Positions 50,924 to 61,300 of a stretch of 64,000 nt of DNA are shown here, piece by piece. The stretch comes from Echinococcus granulosus. Lineage: Eukaryota; Platyhelminthes; Cestoda; Cyclophyllidea; Taeniidae. Made by a program: the position numbers and the translations under genes. The stretch is from positions 659,282-723,281 of the forward strand of contig NW_020170393.1 of the NCBI RefSeq assembly GCF_000524195.1, read 5' to 3'. Every line of letters starts with the position of its first letter. The first letter of the stretch is position 1. The notes beneath the pieces were generated by a model. The model did not search any database. It was not told the DNA's origin and saw only the letters and a program-made list of their open reading frames with translations.

Positions 50924-51734
50924 ATTGTTTTGTGACGATTATTAACGCACGTTTACTTTGTTATGAGGGGTGATCATAGTGGATCACGGTGAATGAGGCG
51001 GGGCAGAAGTGGGGAGTCCCAATCAGGTGCGTCTGGGAATCGCAAAGTTCTCCACACAGCCACGTGGATAAAGGGGGATGAGAGGGGCCTTTCGGGCACT
51101 TCGTCGAAATAAACACTGCTGTTTGTGAACGAAAGTGACCTGGAACAACATAGCGCTTACCTCCTTAGCATGCTCTGCAGCTGAGATTCGCCGGGGGATT
51201 TCAGACATTTGACGTGTTAAAACTTCATTGCCTGCATTTAATATACCATGCTTTATAAGGTTAAGTATAAGACAATTGAGCTTGAGATTATATCCCTAAA
51301 ATACTAAGGAGAAATAAGTTAACTCTGCCGTGTAGCGGTTTCTATTCGTGGGAAAGGGAAGGGGAACCGCATATAAGGACTTTAATGCGAACCCCTAAAT
51401 AGTACTTTTTGGCCTTATGACAATTAAGGCGTATTTCTTAGTTTTGATAGAGCCAACAGCTCGCTGAGAGGGAAGTGCTCTCCACCCATCAAGGGAGGTC
51501 TGAGAAACTATATTTTGGACACCTACTTGAACGCGACATGTGGCTCGTTAAGCCTTTAACGCATGGTTGACGAAATAGATTTCGAAATGTGAATATCTGC
51601 TACTGATGACCCAGTGAGAAGGACAAGCCCCCAAGTTTCAGTCAACTTTATAGCATTCGTTTGGCTTTGATTTTTAGAATAATTAATCTTTCGTTTGTTT
51701 GTTTGTTCGTTTGTTTGTTTATCTGTAGGTTTTG
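50924..51734. other. Intergenic, no gene seen
   Basis: No supported gene. A short minus-strand ATG frame at 51161-51208 ends in a GTAAGC donor but cannot be joined to further exons. Confidence 0.4.
51692..51720 (+). repeat. (GTTT)n microsatellite
   Basis: About seven GTTT units with one GTTC interruption, directly before the LTR element. Confidence 0.9.
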
Positions 51735-52745
51735 ATGACGTACCGCTTGATGGCTCTGCATTCATGCATTTACCGAGCGGTTTGGCCTATGGGCCACGTA
51801 GGTAGACTCTAAGCCCTACTGTAGGTCAGTAGTGCATATTCCACTCAAGTATTGCGTTCTCTTCTGTATTCAGGGATGTCTGGGAGAGCTACACCGGTGG
51901 TATTGAAAAGCGAACCTGATTCTGATGGAGGGCTACCTTAATATCTGCTCCCAAATGCTAATAGAAGGGCTGATGTTTGATGTCAACCTTCATCAACTAC
52001 ACCAGTCTCGTAATCTGCAAGAAGGCTAGTAGCAACGGAAGCGATACTAGCAATCAACAATCAAAAAAGTTCGTTACGGAGCTGCCTGCAGTATTTGTAG
52101 GAAGATGATAATTAAGTAAACGCGCGATATCTCCTCCAGTTCTCTACTAGCTGAATAAAACCGAGATATACATGATTGAGCAGCAATGAAGTGAGAACGA
52201 TGTGGCAAGGAGGGGTAGGGAAGAGAACCCATCCCCACAAAACTGCTTTATGCCCTGTCTTCTATTAAATAACCCTGCTTTTCTGCCAGTGCTCTTACGA
52301 CTAGCAGTGGACATACGAGATAAACAGCACATTCCACTTTCCTTCACTAACGTTTATACGCCGGACGAAACTCTAGATTTAGTAAAAATGTCAAGGGGGA
52401 TCAGTGACGTTGTGATCACGCCTTCTTAGTTGCACGCAAATCCGATGACTGGTGCGGTTGATTTTGTGGTTGTTTTTTATTTACAGCACCAACTACGGTG
52501 TGATGACAGACGCAGGAGTTTGATTAAAGGGAACACTGGGCACGATAGTCAAAAGGAGAGGAGTTAGATAATGCTTCAATTGTTTGTTGTAGACTCAGTT
52601 TAAGAAGCGGACTGCTTGAAAGTTCCCCACTGTACATTTGCTAGGCGGTCTGGCCTTCCAAACCAAGCCGGTAGGTCGACTACTCATATCCAGTCCGTTT
52701 TCTCTCGTCTTCAAAAAGTCCCGAAGCGCTACAGCGTGGTGGACA
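51735..52745 (+). mobile_element. TRIM-like element, full length, plus orientation
   Basis: The best-preserved plus-strand copy. The 5' LTR is at about 51735-51895 and the 3' LTR at about 52600-52740. They share ordered boxes around CCGAGCGG/CTAGGCGGTCTGGCC, the TAGGTC box, TTCTCTCGTCTTCA and a terminal GCTACA. After the 5' LTR comes TGGTATTGAAAAGCGAACCTG (primer-binding position). A purine tract AAAAGGAGAGGAG lies at about 52553-52565, before the 3' LTR. The 0.7-kb interior has no ORF resembling Gag or Pol; the 75-codon frame at 52202-52429 has no known domain. Confidence 0.78.
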
Positions 52746-55689
52746 ATTTTGATCAAATAGTAGCTTAGATGGTCCTGCAAAGCAGTTTTTCTGTAAACCA
52801 CTTATTTACTTCTAATTTTCGTACTTGAGGCACCCACTTCTCATGCAAACCTACTTGTCGTTACTGGTAAAACTCGTTTTAGGATTTGTAACTTATAAAG
52901 CGAGTTGACAAAGCCCAGAAAATTGGAGGAATTGGCGTTTTTGATGGAACATCAGATAGAAAACCAAGCGTTCGGTGCCGAATCAAACCCAAGCACCCTT
53001 ACAACAGTAATTATTCAGTAAATGATGACAGATCATTTAAAAATGGAAACGTTCAGATATTGAATGGAGAAAATTGTACACGGTTTAGTTTTATTCGAAT
53101 ACCTGGGTTACTTGATTAATTTTGCGTTTGACTTTCTGGAGAAAAGGTGGGTGTTTGTTCCCTCAATTTACTGAATGCATTTAAGGGTTCCATTGAAGGG
53201 GGCACCTGGAAGGTGTTTCATGGGGATGCACCAGTGAAGAAATCTCCGCACATTTTGTATCTTCCATCCATTCGTCCTACCATTAAAATTAATTGAGCGC
53301 TAATGAAAAAAGATGCACATACAATCTTACAGGAAAAAAATAAGGCAAACTACGGACAAATTCCTTAGTAATCAAATTATTCAAACGAATAACTGCACTT
53401 GATACAGTGAGTTAGAACCAATTTCTCCTTCCCCTCATCAATCTAATCTTTATGTTTAAATAACAATTTTTTTTCACCAAACTCGCGTATGGAACAGTAC
53501 CTCTCGAAAGCTAGCAATCATTTTTACTCCAAGTACATATCTTAACACGCTTCATTCATTAGTCTATCAATTCTTCAGATGATTGACATCAACAATATTA
53601 GTCAGTATTTTAAAGGCACCACCACCACTTTACGAAGCAATGACGCCATTGATTTCTAAGTAGAGATAATGGAAAGGCTGGGTCCTTAAAATCTCGATAA
53701 GCTTGGAACTACGAAGATGAGGGGGATGTGGATGAAAAAAATTTTGCACAGATACACATTCGAGGCGTCTCAACGTATACGTAGCTCTACCCGCAATCTC
53801 CATCTCTCTACACCTCCATTCCTAATTGCATTGGCTCAAAACTTGAATATATTTACTTCACACGTTACTCTCCTCCCTCCCACGTCCCCGTCCCCTCATC
53901 GTGAGTCCTCGCCTCTCTCCCCGCCTGCAGCCTATTTGCATACTCCCGGCGCGCATTTGCATAGGTTCAAGGGCCTCCGTTCCATCCAACGCAGTGCCAC
54001 CTCGGGGGGGGGGGGACACAACAGGTGAGGCGAAGTGCCGTTTTAGCGAAGGGAGGGAAAGGCTGAATAAGCGACTGGAGCCAACCTTGGGTGGCGCTAT
54101 ACTAATGAGATGCACCCTTCATTGGACACGGAAGGCTGCTTCAAGGGGAGGAAGCAGGGACGGGAGAGGGGGCGTTTGATTACCATTTAACTGTTTCCAC
54201 GATGAGAGGCGTGGAGCTAAGACAAATGGAATTAAATTGGAGGTGTTTTTTACTCGGTAAAATTACGAGTGTTATCAGATAAGGCGCAAAGGTAGGTACC
54301 CCACTTGCAGACGTCAAAATGGAGCAAAAAAGCCATTCAAGCTAATTTAACAGACATTTAGTACCATCAAATATCATGGCAGGGAGAAGAGTTTAGGTCT
54401 GAAGTAATTCCTTCCACATTTAATCTTCTGCTGCATAGACCTCGGTTGTAAACAAAAGAGTACTTTAAATCTCAAGCGATTAAGTGGAAGTTTAAAAGGA
54501 TTAGCGGATCCGCTTGTAGACATAACCGTTTTCGCTCGGACAACCAATTCATACTTACTTGTCCAAACACGAACCCTCATCCCATTTCCCCCTTCACCTT
54601 CACCGGATAAGCTAACTCCGCATTCCCCTCCTTCAGTGTTGTTTTTAAAAATAACATTACTCCAGTGAACTCGAAATGAGACCCCGCAAGAACCTCGGTT
54701 CTCACACGATCAAACGGTCAATTCGCTTTCATAACTTGGACAATTTGGGAATGAACATTTACCTGAAGATGGAAGGTTGTTAATTTTAAATTAAGCCGTG
54801 TAGTGAAGTGTTTAAGTCCATAACTCCCTCGAAGGTGAATACACATAAAGTGAGGCTCAATAAAATTCACACCACCCGCATTATCATTTTGATGGGGTGT
54901 TTCAGTTTCCGCTGCACAGTGCCATAAGGTTGAGTAGTCCCTCTCTCCCTACCTCGTCGACGAAGTAAAAGACGACTGCAGAAGACCATCTGCTACAGTG
55001 ATAATCCAAACTAAAATCACCATCATTTCCGTTACCCTTCCTCTCACCCTAATTACGTGTTTGCCCCACTAGCAAAAGTAGCCTGGCTGGCCAGCCTTCT
55101 GTTTTGCTTCAGCCTCACTTTGGAACCGAACTTCAACTCCGACTGTTGATTACAGAATGCGGCTTGGCGCCTCCGTTGCTTTGAGTCCTTCACAGGGTAT
55201 ATCCGTCCTGAAGTAGCTTCACTATAGTCGTACCTGCACTTCGTGCTGTGTTTAGGCCAACGTGAATAACTCCTGCCCTCGGGCTATGCAAATCCACAAT
55301 TAATGCAACAGTGCCTAAATTCCGTAAAGGGTAACAGGCAAGCTATCAACTACAAAACCCACATCCACACACCTCGCCTCTCTCCTCCCCACGAAACGCC
55401 CATTACGTGGACCGCTGTGGTGTCAATTCATTTACATGTTTTGAGATGGGGCTGATGGAGGGAGGGGTACAGAGGGGAAGAAAGAGTTCTGGCCGGGCGT
55501 GCAAATTAATGCGTGGTGAAACGCAGAGAGACCGTGCAAAATGTGCTGGTAGCCTCAGCTAACTAATTTTGTCTAGTTCTAGGGGACTTTGGCCACTATC
55601 TGTGAGGCGTGTACTAATAACACGTCATTGTGGTCTCACCTTTCCGAAGAGGAAGCTTACAATCCGGTATGAGAGCAAGGGAAAGTAAT
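52746..55689. other. Intergenic DNA with octamer motifs
   Basis: No gene supported. There is a 12-nt G-run at 54004-54015. Three octamer motifs lie in GC-richer stretches: ATTTGCAT at 53934-53941 and 53955-53962, and ATGCAAAT at 55286-55293. A frame at 53717-54028 is compositional. Confidence 0.45.
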
Positions 55690-55850
55690 GGGTCAATTAA
55701 GGCTCCTCCACTGTGCCTCCATCGGGCGGTCTGGCCTCCGAGCCATGCAAGTGGCCCTCAAGCTTTCCTGTAGGTCGACAATACATATCCTGCTAGAGTA
55801 TTATATCCTCAATCGTCTTAAGCAAAGTCTTGAGGCGCTTCAGCTACCTC
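55690..55850 (+). mobile_element. Solo LTR of the TRIM-like family
   Basis: Contains GGCGGTCTGGCCTCCGAGCC, CTGTAGGTCGACAATACATA and TCGTCTTAAGCAAAGTCTTG in LTR order. No internal region follows. Confidence 0.65.
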
Positions 55851-56689
55851 TGGAAATAAAAACCTAAGCGAGGCTGAAAAATATTTTCACTGTGAATGTT
55901 GAAAACTCCCTTTTGAACAATAGTGTTTGCAGTGCTTAACCGAGCTCTGGTATTGGAGTGCTTAATTATCCTTCCAAATTAGTATCTCGACATGTGGATG
56001 AAATGATCTAAGGTCTCTCTGTTTAAGATCAACCCCCTGCTCCCGCAATATAACCCACCTAATTATCTGTCACGTTTTATGTATCAGAGGCTGCGGTGAG
56101 GCTGGGTTTATAGCTTGCGCTCCACCTAAGTTGAAAGGGGTGATTGGAAAAATGAAAGGGTTAAAAGTCCCATAATGTGCCCATGTACGATGGCCTTACT
56201 GGTGGTCAGTGCTGTTCCACTTTTTTAACCTGTCCATGGGGCTAGGTTTGAACTTTGACGCGGGGTCGTTCACAAAGGTCAAGTCACCGATGTAGCAGAG
56301 TGATTAGACAGAATGCTGGTGCAGTTAGTGCATGGATCTCTGTGGTGTAGTGAAATGCCTTACTGGCATAATCCATCCCTGTCCCAGAGGGAGTAATGTC
56401 ATGAGGAAAGAACAAAAACATTTTGGGTGAAGATTCCACACCCCATGAAACTATAATCGTAACAAAGCTGCTTGCTGACAATCAGATGCGCTGACCTGCA
56501 CAGGCCATCAACAAGTAAGTTAACCAAGACTAAGGAAATTTCTTCATGCAACTTTATTTTTTGGAACCAAGGTTAACCAGAGTATCTTCATGCTAGTGCA
56601 TTTGTGGAGAAGCTGATAACACTACAGATGCAGTGGAACGAGACTTGCATGATGTCGGAAGAAAAAAATAGGCCGGAATGTATATTGCT

Positions 56690-57380
56690 GACCTACAGAA
56701 GAGCCTGAGAGCTACTGCCATGGTCCTAGAGCAGGCTGCCTGGTAAAAGTACAATGGTGGAGCCTAAAGTGTCCACATTACATAAATTAAGAGTTAAACA
56801 ACCAATCAAATTATTACGTAGCGCCTCGCGCCTTTTGAGTGGCGTCCCCGGCGATCTCCTTAATCAACCCCCTGCATCGAATATTACGACGGTGCGTCGT
56901 CGGTGCTTTAAAAGCCAAAATTTTTACAAATAAACAACGTTAACCAGCGAATGTGTGTGCAGCGGAGAAGATATTTTACTACAGCATCACAGATCCCTCT
57001 TGGCAATTTCACTGAATCTGGATTCCCGCCTAATTTGGGAACTATAGTAGGAGAAAGGGTGAATGTACTGCCCATCTCGTATGTCCATTGCTAGCCGTAA
57101 AACACTGATCCAAAATCTGAGTCATGTGAAAAGGATGAGGTTTAAGGTGGTGTCATGGGGATGAGATTTTACACCTATTATTGCTTACCGCTTTGTTATC
57201 GCTTTAGTGCTGTCCAGCCCAACTTCCAACGATGGCAATAGTTATTTACAAAGGGTTAATCGCATATGTTTGACTAAACTGATGCATGACCTTCAAATTG
57301 CAAATGTATTCTGGCTGAGGCGATCACATGTTTCGGCCCCTTCGATCAGGATGAATTCACCTGTCCTGGAATGGCTATTA
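56690..57380 (-). mobile_element. TRIM-like element, truncated, minus orientation
   Basis: A left LTR at about 56690-56830 in reverse orientation, ending near AATTATTACG (reverse of the TGTAATA start), then internal blocks at 56990-57240 that match the copies at 21 and 48 kb (ATCCCTCTTGGCAATTTCAC, CTCGTATGTCCATTGCTAG). The order suggests rearrangement. Confidence 0.55.
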
Positions 57381-58352
57381 GATCACTAGTCAATTTCACT
57401 TCTTGAAAATATGAAATCACTTATCAGATGATAGAGCATAAATTAATTTAGATCAAAAGCAAACGTTTTCTTGAAAGGAAAGTGTAAGTCCGGCGTCTCA
57501 TGCACAACAGGGTCGACTAGTAAGTTGTAGGTACTTGCTTTACTACACCTGTGTAAATAAAAAAGTGCTCATCACAACAAAACGCACGACCCCCTTATCC
57601 TCGCCCGCTCCTTTAGAGGATACAATTCTTGACTCTCTATGGCTCCCATATACTGTCATAGAATTACCAGTTTGAAAATACACAATGCCTTCCACAAATT
57701 AGCTCATTGACTAAGAGGTTTGAAATTAGACCTAAATTTGCAAATAATTATGTAGAAGGTGCTGGAGGAACGTCTGCCAAGCAAAAGAATGATAATAAGA
57801 GGGGCAAATACAACTTAAGCTAAATAAAATACCACTCCGCAAAACTGACTGTGGAAGCCATCTGCAGTTGCGCGACTATTTGGGAAATACTGCAAATACC
57901 AAAGTATTTTCGATTCGCCAATGAAAACGCCATCAAGATCTGAATCTAAGACTGATCAATGGCGAAGAAAGTGACCATTTTGGGATGCGATGCAAAAGTC
58001 AGAAAATATATCGACTCGTTTGGAGGGGTCTTCACTATTAGAACATATTTATGGGTTAGGAAAGAATTAAGCTTTACTAACATTAATTATTTCAATTTAA
58101 TTAGAGAGCTTCTTCTAGGAAAGATAGTGAATTTTGAGTGATTTTGTTATTTTATATTTTTACTTTGGCCAGGACTATAATCTTAACCGTGGTGACAGAA
58201 GTGGCATTTTATTCATTTTCGACACTTTGCACACACTAAACAACACCATAAAGTGACAGTTATTTTATAGAGCATTTAAATTAGTGCGGCAATGCGTTAT
58301 TGTGTGTGGGAGGCAAATTTAACTTCTAGTTAACTCCAGGGCACTGTTGGTG
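57381..58352. other. Upstream region of the TP53BP1-like gene
   Basis: AT-rich, about 1 kb. Presumably holds the promoter; no TATA or CCAAT box can be assigned. The short frame at 57959-58141 has no recognisable similarity. Confidence 0.45.
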
Positions 58353-61300
58353 ATGGAGGGTGTTTATTCGGAATCTGATAATTCGGAAAATATCATCCCA
58401 TCCTCAGATCTTGAACCTCCACCTCCTGTGAATTACATCTTATCTAAATCCAGGAATGGCTGCGTACTAGCTGAAGAATCATCAAATCAGGAATTTGGTG
58501 TGAGCGAGAAATTCACATGGGTTTGCAGCTCAGAAACTGACCCTGACTGTCTTTCTTTTCCATAGAATGCCTCTTCGTCAATTTTGCGGGCTGTTACGCA
58601 ACAAGATGGTAATTTCGACCTAAAATGATGTTTTTAGATTTCGAAGATATTCGGTGTTCATCTTTGAATGAAGCCGCCGGTAAATTTTGCTTAATCCGCT
58701 TATTTTGTAGGCGAAACTTCTTTGGACAGCCTTTCTCGCGACATTTCACTGCATACACTACAGGTACCTTCCGGAGCAGATGTAAGTAGTCGCGTTCTAC
58801 ATATTATGTTTATCGCTCATCCTACAAAAGGAATCTGTCAAAAAACATCGTGTTGAATTTTCGGCACTTTTTTTGCTTGTATTTTTATATGTTGGGGTTT
58901 TGTCATGTGACTTCCGTTTTACACTTTAGTCGCCAACCAACTGCCAAAAGTCTGTCTCCTCACCAATCCGCTCAACGTTGTCCAGTGAGGTGTTGGAAAA
59001 CATAAAAAAAGTTAATCCAAAAAGAATGGACCAAATGGACAAGATTCTATCGACTACTCTTGGTGTTCGGGCCTCTCTCCCGATAGCACCTCCTAAACGT
59101 GAGTCCCCAAATAAATACTTTATATTTACGCACTTCCAACGTCGAAATTGCTCAAACTCGTAATTGCAGTTTTCGCCCTGCTAGTAGAGTTTGTGTACAT
59201 TTTCGCGTTTACATTCGTCTAGATGCCCAGCGCTCTTCTGCTACTCGCTTCAGATCATTGGCAAACATGGAGCCTAATTTCTGTTCCACCGACTCCCTGA
59301 TCTCTACCCCTATTGGTGCCACCACAACCAACACTACATCGGATCGCACTACTCGATCGGGTTCTGATTTGTTCAGGTCAGACTCCTCAGGTTTCAGCAA
59401 ACCTCTGGTGCTACCGGGGAACTGCAGAAATACTGTGTCCACGTCAACCGCGACTGATGATCAGGAGGCCTCACCCGCTTTTTCCTACACCCTCTCGTTG
59501 TCTGTACTCCGCCACTCCTCTAAGGTGGAAAAAACTGATCTTGTGGAATTCAAAATACCCGATTTTACAAAGACGGTTACTTGGCAGGTTGGTAGAAAGG
59601 CAGATCTTGGTTACTTCATAACGTCTTCGTGCGTTTAGGGTTTGGTTGTCGTCTACTATGCCATACAATGAGCTGTATTTTTTTGTAGTCACGAATACGA
59701 AGAGTGGATGAGGACGCAGCTGCTGCGGTCTCAGAAGCAGCTAAGGTGTTGGCTGACTCCCTCGGAGATTGGCTACGAGAGCTTTTTACCTCTGATAGTG
59801 AGGGACCGCAGTGTGATTACAATCGAACACCTGCAACTGTGATTGCCCAACATCAGAGCATCTTTGATGTTCGCGTCTCCTCCTCGTCCTCTGAGTATTT
59901 TTTGCCGCTGAAAATGGTGAATAACTTGCTTGATTGCTACTGTAATTAGATGCACATATAAAGCTTACATTATTTTATGATTTCCTTTTTCAGAATGCGC
60001 TGACAAAGAGACCGGAAACTAATGGTCAAGGGCCACCAAGTATGTTACTCCCTATCTCTAATTAGTTTTTTTTTCAGAGAACGTCACCGATGGAACCATT
60101 GATAGGGAACAACGAGGTATCCTTCTCCCTTCCCCTACACTCCCTTACTCTATGCAAAAGTGTTTCTTTTTAATTTCTTCGATTACATCTCAGACAGAAC
60201 TAATGATCAGGAACCACCGGCTACCTTTTTTACTTTCTTTTGTTTTTTTCACTGTTCACTGAAAAGTGTATTTTTTCCAGTGAATACCACAGGTAGAACT
60301 GAACCGAAGCCGTTGGAACGAAATTCCGATCTAAATAAGTGAGCAGATACTGAAATATTTTGTGATTCATATCTTTGTGCAATAAGCTTTCGGTGAACTT
60401 CTTTGTTACTACTAATAAAAATTAAGGCTTTTCAACTGTCTAGTGATGTGTGCATCGTTTGAAAACCGCAGTTTTCCTTTCCACAGTACTCTCTCCGACC
60501 TGGGGTCACAAAGTGGCGAGACACCTCACCCAGTTTCCTCCGCAGTCATTGCTAAACGTAAAAAACCTACTCGGACTTCAAATTCTGTTTCAACCAACAA
60601 ATCGGGCGTGAATAAGGGTGAATTTTGCCCCCAATTCACTTGATGCATTATAAACAGTAGTGGAGTGATGAAGTTTGCATATTGGTTGCATCAAAGCAAG
60701 TGCCTGCATAACTGGAGTGTATCTCTTTTAGGTGTATTAGTCTATGCCAAGTGGTACTCCAATAAGTTTTTTTACGCCGGACAAATAGCCGAGACTTCCG
60801 CTGAGGATAAGTATGGTTTTTTTTATAAGTGAATTCTGTAAACTTCACTAACTTTTTCAACGCTTCCTTTTCTTTATTGCTCTGACTTCCAGGTTTCGTA
60901 TATTATTTGACGACAGCTCACAAAAAAACGTGACGGGCAAAAACATAATCCTCGCCGAACTCCTCCCTATTGGGGCAAATGCAAGTTTACTTGACGAGCA
61001 AACTACTTCTGTCTCAATCCAAACACAGATGTTTTTTTCCATTTATTCTACTCTCCATGTAACTCGATTTTATTCTTCCTCAGGTTTATGCTGATATATC
61101 AGGCAAGAGTGAATATGAAGTTGGGTACTTGGTATCGGGCCACGTGATCGGCACTACACCGCCCTCTTATATCGTCAAACGCATTGAGGATAATGAAGTT
61201 TTCCAGTGGGTCTTCTGAACCACTAGTTCCTCATTGATTGTTCAGCAGACTTCTCCCCACTCGTCACACGTGCTCCTTCTTTTGTGTACTTTTTTCCTCC

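Noticed and set aside
51161..51208. Minus-strand ATG frame of 16 codons ending in a GTAAGC donor, like a first coding exon
   Set aside because: No acceptable partner exon was found downstream on the minus strand before USP39, and the peptide matches no family I recognise.
53717..54179. Plus-strand frames of about 100 codons
   Set aside because: Interrupted composition with a 12-nt G-run, no conserved segment, and competing minus-strand frames.
56230..56340. Sequence resembling tRNA control boxes (TAGCAGAGTGATTAG; GGTTTGAACTT)
   Set aside because: The boxes are in the wrong order and spacing, and no cloverleaf can be folded by eye.
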